Assembly: GCA_947259105.1 (NCBI GenBank) | Contig: CAMYKU010000032.1 | Location: 1-64,000 of the forward strand | Direction: 5' to 3' | Length of the DNA stretch: 64,000 nucleotides | Source: an uncultured Alphaproteobacteria bacterium | Lineage (GTDB): Bacteria; Pseudomonadota; Alphaproteobacteria; UBA8366; JADFVY01 | Part shown: positions 32,063 through 42,246 of the stretch, piece by piece | Position numbering within the stretch: position 1 is the stretch's first letter | How the letters are laid out: every line of letters starts with the position of its first letter | Program-made: the position numbers and the translations under genes | Notes under the pieces: generated by a model | The model's database searches: none | What the model was told of the DNA's origin: nothing | The model's input: only the letters and a program-made list of their open reading frames with translations

Positions 32063-33778
32063 ATGAAATCGTTCGGATTGAGCCGCATGGCTCTCGCACT
32101 GGCTGTCCTTGCGGCTGCAGGGGGGGTGGCGACGCAGGCGGCGTCCGCTCAACCGGAAATCACGCAGCATCCACTCGTCACCGCGCCTTCCCCTGTCTAT
32201 GAAACTACCCCTAGCTTCGGAAACGATGGGGTCAGCGATCTTGTCACTTATACGCAGAGAGAGATTCTCAGCAACGGCTTCTTCGATCAGGGCGACATCT
32301 ATTTCCAGCGCGTCAATCCGGATGGATCGGCCTCGGGCGCACCTGTGCCGGTAGCAACCGACCTCACGGACGATAAGCTGAACGATACGAGCGGCGACTA
32401 CATCGTCTTGACGTCCTACGACTCGGTCGACACCGCGACCGGCCGCATCCTGCTCTATCAGATCTCGACCGGGACAGTGACCGAGCTGGCGAATGAACTG
32501 ATCATCCAAGAGGCCCGCATTTATGGTGGTACGGTGGTCTGGGTCCAAGGCGGTTCTGGTGCCAGCGAGGTCATGATCTATGACCTTGCATGGCTCGGCA
32601 CCGGACAGATGGCGGAGCCCCTGACCGGGTCCATACCTCCAACCGGCAACGTAGATGTAGGGGACCGCTTCGTCACCTGGATCGAGCAGGTTGGGGATCT
32701 GGATATCGGGTTGCACGACTTTACAACGGGCACCCGTATGCAGCTCACGGACTCGCCGAACATCGACGAAAGGCATCCCGCAACATCGGGCGACTGGATT
32801 GTCTGGGAGTCTCAGGACCACGGTGCTTTGAGCAAGCGGATCGAGGCTATCAATTTGGCGACAGTCGATTACCGGATCATCGCCGACGATGGCTCGCGAG
32901 CGTCACGCCCCAGCATCGACGGCGACTTCATCGCATTCGAATCGGACATCGGCGGCGACTTCGATGTGTTTCTCTACCGGATCTCCACCGGCGAGACGAT
33001 TCAGGTCCTGGACGGCGCTGGCGACCAGTACCTCAACGATGTCTGGCAGAGCAGGGCCGACTCCGGCGTGGTGTTTGTCGCCTATGCCACGAGCATGTCA
33101 GGTTCAGAGGACATTTTTGTATCCCGGATCGACTTCAACCAGCCGACCATCGAGGTTGCCCCGCGGACCATCTCCTTCGGAGAGGTCGAGGTCGGCAGTT
33201 CGGCATCGCAGATCGTGACTGTCACAAACACGGGTGGTGCCAACTTGACGATCAATGCTGTTCTCCTTTCCGCCGGGACCGGCCCGGCTTTCTCGATCGG
33301 CGCGGCGCCGGAGACGCCATTCGTGTTGGCGCCGGGAGAGACTGCAGACATAGGGCTTACTTTTTCACCCTCGGCCGCGGGCCTGTACGCGGGTTCGATG
33401 AACGTAAGCAGCGATGCATCCAATGGGACCGAAGGAGAGGTGACGTTCAGCGGCGAAGGAGTCTTGGTCAACGTGCCGCCGGATCAGCAGGTTGAGGACA
33501 TCCTGGCGTTCTTCGACGACTCGGTGGCGGCCGGCACATTGGTCGGCAGTGGGCACGGTAACTCGGGCAATGGCCGCCTCGGCGCGCTGCGCAACATGAT
33601 CGAAGCGTCCAGCGACTACATCCAGATTGGTCTGACCGCCGAGGCTTGTCGACAGCTACTCGACGTATGGCGGCGCACCGATGGAGAAGCGCGACCGCCG
33701 GACTTTGTCGCCGGCGAAGCCGCGGCCGAACTGGCCGCCCAGATCGCGGCACTGCGCAACAGCCTCGGATGCAGCTGA
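32063..33778 (+). CDS. Secreted beta-propeller protein with a choice-of-anchor D (ASH-like) domain
   Basis: A 571-residue exported protein. A signal peptide (LALAVLAAAGGVATQAASA) is followed by TolB-like propeller blades over about 35-360, seen as repeated motifs such as DRFVTWIEQVGDLDIGLHDFTTGT, GDWIVWESQDHG and GDFIAFESDIGGDFDVFLYRISTGE. Residues 370-475 are an ASH/choice-of-anchor D domain (IEVAPRTISFGEVEVGSSASQIVTVTNTGGANLTINAV). A C-terminal helical region with a glycine-rich SGHGNSGNGRLGAL follows. Codon use is visibly less GC-biased than in the neighbours, suggesting acquisition. Such proteins are usually periplasmic or surface-linked; function is unknown. Confidence 0.75.
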   Translation: MKSFGLSRMALALAVLAAAGGVATQAASAQPEITQHPLVTAPSPVYETTPSFGNDGVSDLVTYTQREILSNGFFDQGDIYFQRVNPDGSASGAPVPVATDLTDDKLNDTSGDYIVLTSYDSVDTATGRILLYQISTGTVTELANELIIQEARIYGGTVVWVQGGSGASEVMIYDLAWLGTGQMAEPLTGSIPPTGNVDVGDRFVTWIEQVGDLDIGLHDFTTGTRMQLTDSPNIDERHPATSGDWIVWESQDHGALSKRIEAINLATVDYRIIADDGSRASRPSIDGDFIAFESDIGGDFDVFLYRISTGETIQVLDGAGDQYLNDVWQSRADSGVVFVAYATSMSGSEDIFVSRIDFNQPTIEVAPRTISFGEVEVGSSASQIVTVTNTGGANLTINAVLLSAGTGPAFSIGAAPETPFVLAPGETADIGLTFSPSAAGLYAGSMNVSSDASNGTEGEVTFSGEGVLVNVPPDQQVEDILAFFDDSVAAGTLVGSGHGNSGNGRLGALRNMIEASSDYIQIGLTAEACRQLLDVWRRTDGEARPPDFVAGEAAAELAAQIAALRNSLGCS

Positions 33779-33840
33779 CCGCGGCACGAGGGGTCTAGGT
33801 CCGCGTACGACCGAACGCCGGGGCGCAATGCCGCTCTTAT

Positions 33841-33875
33841 GCAGGCGCTGGACATTCCAGCGCCTGCCCCGTTTT
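33841..33875. terminator. Rho-independent terminator after the propeller gene
   Basis: A perfect 10-bp stem, CAGGCGCTGG and CCAGCGCCTG, with a 5-base loop (ACATT), followed by CCCCGTTTT. It lies about 65 bp after the plus-strand gene and just before the convergent end of parC. Confidence 0.75.
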
Positions 33876-33898
33876 GCTGCCGCTTTCAAGTGTGCGAC

Positions 33899-36127
<2,229 letters not shown>

Positions 36128-36155
36128 CTGGGCGCCTCCGCCAGGAAACGACCGC

Positions 36156-36245
36156 CGTCATTGCGAGGAGGCGAAGCCGACGCGGCAATCCAGACTCCCC
36201 GCGGCCAGCCTGGATTGCCGCGGCGCGTTGCGCCTCGCAATGACG
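36156..36245. repeat. Dispersed palindromic repeat (CGTCATTGCGAGG family)
   Basis: Outer arms CGTCATTGCGAGG and CCTCGCAATGACG pair perfectly over 13 bp. Inside them GGCAATCCAG and CTGGATTGCC form a second, perfect 10-bp pair. Such elements are widespread intergenic repeats in alphaproteobacteria and other groups. This one sits between recO and parC. Confidence 0.8.
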
Positions 36246-36315
36246 AAATCCTAAGTCGCACTAAAGTCTCCACCTGGGCAAATCTCCTACCAGATATGGT
36301 GTCTTTCATCAGGGC

Positions 36316-37056
36316 TTATACAATGTCTCGCCGGTCCGCGTCGAGCCCGCGCAGATGCGTCACCAGCCTCTCGCGGGCGTCCGGGCTCCTGCGGTCGTGC
36401 GGCTCGAAGACGTGGCGCTCGAGGAACCAGCCGGTCAGCCGCAGCCCGTCCACGACCTGCCGTGCATCCGCCGCACCGCCTTCAGGCGACAGGAACCGGG
36501 GCAGCGGCAGCATCCGGTCGCGCCACTTCTCCCCCGCCGACAGCGAGACCGCGCGCCCGCTCTTCGGAGACACAAATGCCAGCCCGTCATTCGCGCCCGT
36601 GGCGGCGCAGGACTCGAGATCCAGCCCGAAGCCGAGATCTGCCAGCAGCAGCAGCTCCCAGCGGACATAGGTTTCCGCCCAGTCCGGCCGTTCCAGGGCC
36701 CCGAGCAGAACGCCGAGCGAGCGGTACATTTCGGGATGCGGCGACCGCTCGGGCAACGTCGACTCCAGCAGCGCCATGGCCGCGGTCAGCGCCGCCAGCG
36801 GTCCCGGCCGATCGTACAGCGCCGCACAACTGTGCAGCGGTTCCACCACATAGGCGCCGAGATGCTCCTCCAGCCGCGCCCGCCACGTCGCCGACACCGT
36901 GTTGCCCGGCTGCAAAAACCCCCGCATGCGCCGCGACGCCCCGCCCCGCACCAGCCCCGCGTGGCGGCCATGCTCCGCCGTCAGCAGGCTGAGTATGGCG
37001 GAGGTTTCGCCATGCCGCCGGACCGCCAGGACAATCCCCTCGTCGCTCCATTCCAT
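36316..37056 (-). CDS. recO: DNA repair protein RecO
   Basis: A 246-residue RecFOR-pathway protein that anneals ssDNA and loads RecA. The N-terminal OB fold is clear (MEWSDEGIVLAVRRHGETSAILSLLTAEHGRHAGLVRGGASRRMRGFLQPGNTVSATWRARLEEHLGAYVVE), followed by the helical domain with YRSLGVLLGALERPDWAETYVRWELLLLADLGFGLDLESCAATG. The ATG at 37056 shares one base with the stop of the upstream gene (TGATG), which indicates coupling. In many alphaproteobacteria recO directly follows era; here three metabolic genes intervene. Confidence 0.9.
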   Translation of the reverse strand: MEWSDEGIVLAVRRHGETSAILSLLTAEHGRHAGLVRGGASRRMRGFLQPGNTVSATWRARLEEHLGAYVVEPLHSCAALYDRPGPLAALTAAMALLESTLPERSPHPEMYRSLGVLLGALERPDWAETYVRWELLLLADLGFGLDLESCAATGANDGLAFVSPKSGRAVSLSAGEKWRDRMLPLPRFLSPEGGAADARQVVDGLRLTGWFLERHVFEPHDRRSPDARERLVTHLRGLDADRRDIV

Positions 37057-37940
37057 CACCCCGGCGGCGGCGCCACGACCTTGGCGTAGGCGTCGCCCTC
37101 GACGGCGCGGCCGACGTTGCGGAAGACGTCGAGGGTGACCTCGAAGGCTTCGCGGGTGATCTCGACATGCTCCGACCAGTTGCCGAGTTTCTGGTAGGCG
37201 GCGATGGTGCTGGCCAGGACCTCCGGGTCGATCTCGGGGAAATGCTCGCGCTCGACGGCGGCGATCTCGGCGGCCGGGGTGGCGTTGATCCACTTGCGGG
37301 CCTTAGCGTACGCGCGCGTGAAGGCGCGGGCCATGTCGGTCTGCAGCCATTCGCGGGTGGCCGCGAGGCTGGAGAACGCGCAGGGGCCGATGGCGTCGCC
37401 CAGCCCGGTGACCACGTAGCCGACACCGTCGTGCTCGAGCTGTTGCGGGGCCGGGCCCTGCTGGTGGATGTAGTCGCCCTCGCCGGCGCGGAAGGCGGCG
37501 TCCATCTCATTTACGTTGCCGGCATCCACGGCGACGATCGAATCGTAGTCCAGCCCCTGTTTCAGGCACGCATACTTGAACATCGCCAGCGGCTGGCCGC
37601 CATGGTCGACGAGCACCCGCTTGCCGGCGAGCTTCGACCACGCGAACGCCGCGTCGGGGGCGCGCGCGGTCAGGAAGAAGCCGTCCTTCTCGTTGACCTG
37701 GGCGAAATGCACGGCCGGCGGGTCCTCGCCCTTTTCGAGGGAGCTAAGCCCCTGCGAGGGCGCCGACTGGACGACATGGGCGCTGCCGTCGAGCAGCGCG
37801 GCGATGGCCGAGACGCCGGGCGGCGCGATCGACAGCGCCGGCTCCAGCCTCTCTTCGGCCAGGAAGCCGCCCGCAGCGGTCGCGATCAGCGGGCTGTAGA
37901 AGGCGGAAAACCGGGTGAACTGGATGTTGATACGTGTCAT
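37056..37940 (-). CDS. NMT1/THI5-like substrate-binding domain protein without a signal peptide
   Basis: A 294-residue protein with the periplasmic-binding-protein fold of the NMT1/SsuA type (FSAFYSPLIATAAGGFLAEERLEPALSIAPPGVSAIAALLDGSAHVVQSAPSQGL, GKRVLVDHGGQPLAMFKYACLKQGLDYD). It begins MTRINIQFTRFSAFYS with no signal peptide, and no ABC permease or ATPase gene is near. It is therefore either a cytoplasmic enzyme-like member of this fold or an orphan binding protein. Its stop overlaps the recO start. Upstream is a hydroxyisobutyrate-dehydrogenase-like gene on the same strand. Confidence 0.75.
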   Translation of the reverse strand: MTRINIQFTRFSAFYSPLIATAAGGFLAEERLEPALSIAPPGVSAIAALLDGSAHVVQSAPSQGLSSLEKGEDPPAVHFAQVNEKDGFFLTARAPDAAFAWSKLAGKRVLVDHGGQPLAMFKYACLKQGLDYDSIVAVDAGNVNEMDAAFRAGEGDYIHQQGPAPQQLEHDGVGYVVTGLGDAIGPCAFSSLAATREWLQTDMARAFTRAYAKARKWINATPAAEIAAVEREHFPEIDPEVLASTIAAYQKLGNWSEHVEITREAFEVTLDVFRNVGRAVEGDAYAKVVAPPPG

Positions 37941-38001
37941 GGGATGTCCTCGCCCTTCAATGTGCAGTCGTTCGCAATGATACTCGCCGCAGCAGATCGG
38001 T

Positions 38002-38895
38002 TCAGCCGCGGATTTCCACGCCCGCCCAGTCCTCGATCACCCGGGCGATCGAGGTGAAGTCGGACTCAGGTCCGAATGTCGCGTTGGTGACGGCCATCAT
38101 CTCGCGCACCACCGCGCCGACGAGCATCGGCACGCCGAGTGCCTCCGCCTCGTCTACGCACAGGCGGACGTCCTTGTAGGCCAGGCCCGTGGCGAAACCG
38201 GCATCGAAGGTGCGGGTGAGGATCCGGCGCGGGAACTTGTCCTGGGTGGCGCTGTTGCGCCCGGTCCCGGCATTGAAGATATCGACCAGCACGTTGGGAT
38301 CGAGGCCGGCCTTGACGCCCATCGCCACCACTTCAGAGGTCAGCGCCAGCGCCGCCACCGACAGCATGTTGTTGCCCAGCTTGGCGACCTGGCCCATGCC
38401 CGGCCGCTCGCCGACGTAAAAGACCTTGCCGAACACCTCGAGGACCGGCTCGAGCATGGCCCGCTCCGCCTCGGGACAGGCCAGCATGACCGCGAGCGTA
38501 CCGGCCACGGCGCCGGCGACGCCGCCGCTTACCGGGGCGTCGGCCCAGACGATATCGCGCGCGGCCATCCGTTCCGCGATCAGGCCGGCGGCGCTCGGCC
38601 CGGTGGTCGAAAGGTCGACCGCGCAGCGGATCCGGGAGCCGTGGATCAAGCCCCCCTCCTCCAGCGCGACCGCCTCAACGATGGCGGGCATCGGCAGGCT
38701 GACGAACACCGTTTCCGTCTCCGAGGCGACCTCCCCGGCCGAGCCGGCGATGCGCGCCCCGCGACCGGCCAGCGGCGCGGTCGCCGCCGGATCGGTGTCG
38801 AACACGCAAAGGGAATGTCCCGCGTCCATGAGGCGCGACGACATCGGCCCTCCCATCTGGCCGACCCCGACGAACCCAAGTGTCTGTGCTGCCAT
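38002..38895 (-). CDS. NAD(P)-dependent beta-hydroxyacid dehydrogenase (3-hydroxyisobutyrate dehydrogenase family)
   Basis: A 297-residue beta-hydroxyacid dehydrogenase. The dinucleotide motif is GFVGVGQMGGPMSSRLMDAGH (7-27), the substrate motif is DAPVSGGVAGAVAGTLAVML near 118-137, and the catalytic lysine lies in GQVAKLGNNML near 168-178. This group includes 3-hydroxyisobutyrate, tartronate semialdehyde and 6-phosphogluconate-like dehydrogenases; I cannot choose among them. It is followed on the same strand by the NMT1-like gene after about 60 bp, and preceded by a metallo-hydrolase gene. Confidence 0.85.
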   Translation of the reverse strand: MAAQTLGFVGVGQMGGPMSSRLMDAGHSLCVFDTDPAATAPLAGRGARIAGSAGEVASETETVFVSLPMPAIVEAVALEEGGLIHGSRIRCAVDLSTTGPSAAGLIAERMAARDIVWADAPVSGGVAGAVAGTLAVMLACPEAERAMLEPVLEVFGKVFYVGERPGMGQVAKLGNNMLSVAALALTSEVVAMGVKAGLDPNVLVDIFNAGTGRNSATQDKFPRRILTRTFDAGFATGLAYKDVRLCVDEAEALGVPMLVGAVVREMMAVTNATFGPESDFTSIARVIEDWAGVEIRG

Positions 38896-38949
38896 CGATC
38901 CTGCCTTCCTGTTCGGTCCATCCGCGTGAGCTCGCCCCCGCCGCGCGGC

Positions 38950-39732
38950 TCACGCGGGCGGCGCGTCGAGCCTCGCGACCCAGCCCTTGAGCGCCTCGTT
39001 CGGCGCCGGATACCGGTTCAGCACGTCGGGATCGTGGCCCGGTATCACATGGTCCGGCGAGTCCGCGAGGCGCCTGATCGTCGCGTAGCCCTCGAGCATG
39101 TCGCCGACATTGTAGACGATGGGAAACGGCCGCGCCTGTTCGATATTGGCATACAGGTGCGTGGCGTCGGACGCCAGCACGACCCAGCCGCGGCGGGTGC
39201 GCACCCGCACGACCTGAAGGCCGTTGGTGTGGCCGCCGACGAGATGGACGCTGACCCCGGGCGCGAGTTCGGCGGATCCGTCATGGAACGCGACCCGGCC
39301 CTCGAACAGGCGCCGCACCATCACCGCGACATCCTCGGGCTCGAAGGCATGCCGCAGGGCGTCGTGGCACATGCAGCGGCCGGTGCAGTACGCCATCTCG
39401 CGGTCCTGGATGTGGTACCGGGCCCGCGGGAACAGCGCGTGGTTGCCGGCGTGATCGTAGTGCATGTGGGTGACGATCACGTCCTCGACCTTCTCCGCCT
39501 CCAGCCCGATCGCCTTCAGCCCTTCCGATGGCGGCTGCAGCATCTCTCGCTGGCGCTGCTTGCCCATCGCGGGATCGAAGCCGGTGTCGACGACGAAGGT
39601 CCCGTGCTCGCCGACGATCGCCCAGACGAAATAATCGAGCGGCATCGGCCCGTCGTGCGGGTCGCCGCCGATGAAGTTGGCGCTCGCTTTGCGCTCGTGA
39701 TGTGCGTATCTGATCGCGTAGACTTCGCTCAT
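38950..39732 (-). CDS. Metallo-beta-lactamase-fold hydrolase, AHL-lactonase (AttM/AiiA)-like
   Basis: A 260-residue MBL-fold enzyme with the dizinc motif HMHYDHAGNH, a second zinc ligand in VHLVGGHTNGLQVV, an Asp in LASDATHLYANIEQ and the final His in VIPGHDPDVL. The order and spacing fit the N-acyl-homoserine lactonase family of lactone hydrolases. In a metabolic context it may instead open a sugar or hydroxyacid lactone. The ATG at 39732 has GGGGGGAAG upstream. It lies 29 bp downstream of era on the same strand. Confidence 0.82.
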   Translation of the reverse strand: MSEVYAIRYAHHERKASANFIGGDPHDGPMPLDYFVWAIVGEHGTFVVDTGFDPAMGKQRQREMLQPPSEGLKAIGLEAEKVEDVIVTHMHYDHAGNHALFPRARYHIQDREMAYCTGRCMCHDALRHAFEPEDVAVMVRRLFEGRVAFHDGSAELAPGVSVHLVGGHTNGLQVVRVRTRRGWVVLASDATHLYANIEQARPFPIVYNVGDMLEGYATIRRLADSPDHVIPGHDPDVLNRYPAPNEALKGWVARLDAPPA

Positions 39733-39761
39733 CGCGGCTTCCCCCCCTTGCAATCGTTACA

Positions 39762-40673
39762 TCACGCGTCGAAATCCAGGCCCCAGTCGCGGTAGCGCTC
39801 GGGGTCGTCGCCCCATTTTTCGCGCACCTTGACGAACAGGAACAGATGGACCGCGCAACCCAGCATCCCTTCCAGCTCCTCGCGCGCGGCGGCGCCGACC
39901 GATTTGATGCGCTGCCCGCCCTTGCCCAGGACGATCGCCTTCTGGCTGTCGCGCTGGACGTAGACGACCTGACCGATGCGCACGCTGCCGTCGGGCCGGT
40001 CCTCCCATTCCTCGGTCTCGACGGTCAGCGAATAGGGCAGTTCCTGGCGCAGCTGGAGGAACAGCTTCTCGCGGGTGATCTCGGCCGCCAGCAGCCGCTC
40101 CGGCATGTCGGAAAGCTGGTCCTCGGGATAGAGCCAGGGGCCTTCCGGCAGACGGGCGACGAGCGCCGTCATCAGATCGTCGACCCCGTCGCCCTTGCTC
40201 GCCGAGATCATGAAGGTGTCGGTGAAGACGCCGCTCGCATTGAGTTCGGCGCTCAGCGCCAGCAGCGAGTCCCGGCGCACCAGATCGATCTTGTTGAGCG
40301 CGAGGATCGCCTTGCGGCCGGCCTTTTCGAGCCCCTCGACGATGCGCCTTGCGTCACGGGAGGCGCCTTTTTCGGCATCGATCAGCAGCACCACGAGATC
40401 GGCATCCGCCGCTCCGGACCAGGCGGCGGCAACCATCGCGCGGTCGAGCCGCCGGCGCGGCTGGAAGATCCCGGGCGTGTCGATGAAGATGATCTGGGCG
40501 GCGCCGCGCAGCGCGATACCGAGGACCCGCGTGCGTGTCGTCTGCACCTTCGGCGTGACGATCGAGATCTTGGCGCCGACCAGCCGGTTGAGCAGCGTGG
40601 ACTTGCCGGCATTCGGGGCGCCGATCAGCGCGACGAAACCGCAGCGGCGCGGCGCGGTATCAGCCCGTGACAT
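39762..40673 (-). CDS. era: GTPase Era
   Basis: A 303-residue GTPase for 16S rRNA maturation and 30S assembly. Its GTP motifs are G1 GAPNAGKST near 17-25, G3 DTPG, G4 NKID and an ISAS-type G5. The C-terminal KH domain includes VLGKGGQRIKSVG. The family's cell-cycle-linked linker ERLLAAEITREKLFLQLRQELPYSLTV is present. The start at 40673 overlaps the rnc end by 14 bp, the usual rnc-era arrangement; the longer frame upstream lies inside rnc. Confidence 0.95.
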   Translation of the reverse strand: MSRADTAPRRCGFVALIGAPNAGKSTLLNRLVGAKISIVTPKVQTTRTRVLGIALRGAAQIIFIDTPGIFQPRRRLDRAMVAAAWSGAADADLVVLLIDAEKGASRDARRIVEGLEKAGRKAILALNKIDLVRRDSLLALSAELNASGVFTDTFMISASKGDGVDDLMTALVARLPEGPWLYPEDQLSDMPERLLAAEITREKLFLQLRQELPYSLTVETEEWEDRPDGSVRIGQVVYVQRDSQKAIVLGKGGQRIKSVGAAAREELEGMLGCAVHLFLFVKVREKWGDDPERYRDWGLDFDA

Positions 40674-41337
40674 CGGTGCCCTCGAGGCGTTCGAGCAGCC
40701 TTTCCGCGGCACTCTGCTCGGCGGCCCGCTTGGTCGGGCCCTCGCCCAGTTCCGGCGGGAAATCGCCGACCCCGACCTCGATTGTGAATTGCGGCGCATG
40801 GTCGGGCCCGCTGCGCGCAACCTGGCGGTAGGACGGCAGCGCGAAACCGCGGCCCTGCGCCCATTCCTGAAGGCTTGTCTTGGCGTCCTTGGGCGGCTCG
40901 GCGGTGCCTTCCATCAGCGCCGACCAGTGCTGCCCGATGAACGCGCGGGCGGCCTCCAGCCCGCCGTCACGATAGACCGCACCGATCAGGGATTCGCAGA
41001 CGTCGGCCAGAATCGCTGGGTTCTCGCGCCCGCCCGCCTCCTCCTCGCCGCGGCTGAGCCGGATCAGCGGGCCGACGCCAAGGTACGTTGCGACGTCGGC
41101 CAGGGTTTCCCGGCGCACCAGCGCAACCAGCCGCTTGGCCAGTGCGCCCTCGTCTTCCTGCGGGAACGCGTCGTAGAGCATGTCGGCGATCACCAGGCCC
41201 AGCACGCGGTCGCCCAGGAATTCCAGGCGCTCGTATGTCTGGTGTTCGCGCCCGACGGCGCTGCGGTGCGTCAGGGCGATCGGGGCCAGGGCCGGGTCGC
41301 CGAATTCATAACCGATGATGTCCGTCAGTTCATCCAT
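40660..41337 (-). CDS. rnc: Ribonuclease III
   Basis: A 225-residue double-strand-specific RNase for rRNA and mRNA processing. The signature ERLEFLGDRVLGLVIADMLYDAFP is near 36-59. The second acidic set lies in ILADVCESLIGAVYRDGG, and a C-terminal double-stranded RNA-binding domain occupies about 150-222 (KTSLQEWAQGRGFALPSYRQV, AAEQSAAERLLERL). The gene sits between lepB and era as in most proteobacteria. Confidence 0.95.
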   Translation of the reverse strand: MDELTDIIGYEFGDPALAPIALTHRSAVGREHQTYERLEFLGDRVLGLVIADMLYDAFPQEDEGALAKRLVALVRRETLADVATYLGVGPLIRLSRGEEEAGGRENPAILADVCESLIGAVYRDGGLEAARAFIGQHWSALMEGTAEPPKDAKTSLQEWAQGRGFALPSYRQVARSGPDHAPQFTIEVGVGDFPPELGEGPTKRAAEQSAAERLLERLEGTDVTG

Positions 41338-41358
41338 CGCGGCGACCGGTCCCGCCGG

Positions 41359-42144
41359 TCATTCGATGCCGTCGAATATCCGGTCGAAGCGGATAAAGAA
41401 ATTGTCGGGCTCCTGGTTCCAGTTCAAGGAAAAGAACAGGATCTCCGCCCGGCCGATGAAATTCTGCGCCGGTACCGACCCAATCTTGCGGCTGTCCGCC
41501 GAGTTGTCCCGGTTGTCGCCCATGGCGAAGTAATGCCCATCGGGCACGGTGATTTCACGGGTGTTGTCGCTGTCTGCGGCATCGCCCCTCGCTTCGATGA
41601 TCGGGTGCACCCTTCCGTTCGGCAGCGTCTCGAGGTACTGCGGCACCATGCGGCCGGGCGTGAGTTCGTAATCCTCGATCCGCTCCCGTTTGACCGGCTC
41701 GCCGTTGATGTGGAGGATTCCCTTGTTGACCTGGATGCGGTCGCCCGGCAGGCCGATGATCCGCTTGATATAGTCCTCCGAGAGGTTCTCGGGGTTGCGG
41801 AATACGGCAACGTCGCCCCGTTCGACGGGGCTTTCCCAGATCCGGCCATCGAACGGCGCCAGCCCGAAGGGGAAGGAATAGCGGCTGTATCCATAGCTGT
41901 ATTTCGAGACGAACAGATAGTCGCCGACCATCAGCGTCGGGTACATCGAGCCCGACGGGATATTGAAGGGCTGGAACGCGACGATGCGCACGACGAGCGC
42001 GATCAGAACCGCGTAGAAGACGGTCTGGACCGTCTCGTTCCACAGCCATCGGCGCAACGGGCCATGTTCCGCCGCCGCCGGCGCGCTGCCCGGTGCGGCG
42101 GCGGCAGGTTTGTTTGTTTCGGTCTCGCTGTTCTCTGTTGTCAT
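41359..42144 (-). CDS. lepB: Signal peptidase I, downstream copy
   Basis: A 261-residue signal peptidase I that removes signal peptides at the outer face of the inner membrane. One transmembrane helix is at about 40-58, followed by the nucleophile Ser66 in IPSGSMYPTLMVGDYLFVSKYSYGYSRYSFPFGL and the general-base Lys127 in DYIKRIIGLPGDRI. The box GHYFAMGDNRDNSADSR and FIGRAEILFFSLNW follow. A close paralogue lies immediately upstream (42247-42999), and the rnc gene starts 21 bp downstream. Position next to rnc suggests this is the ancestral copy. Confidence 0.93.
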   Translation of the reverse strand: MTTENSETETNKPAAAAPGSAPAAAEHGPLRRWLWNETVQTVFYAVLIALVVRIVAFQPFNIPSGSMYPTLMVGDYLFVSKYSYGYSRYSFPFGLAPFDGRIWESPVERGDVAVFRNPENLSEDYIKRIIGLPGDRIQVNKGILHINGEPVKRERIEDYELTPGRMVPQYLETLPNGRVHPIIEARGDAADSDNTREITVPDGHYFAMGDNRDNSADSRKIGSVPAQNFIGRAEILFFSLNWNQEPDNFFIRFDRIFDGIE

Positions 42145-42246
42145 AAAATTCCGTGCATTTCTCGACCGTTTCGTGAGCGGCGGTGATAGGCGTTGCCGAC
42201 GGTCCCTGTCAAGGCGTTGACGGCACGGCCGGGGCGCCGCGGCCGG

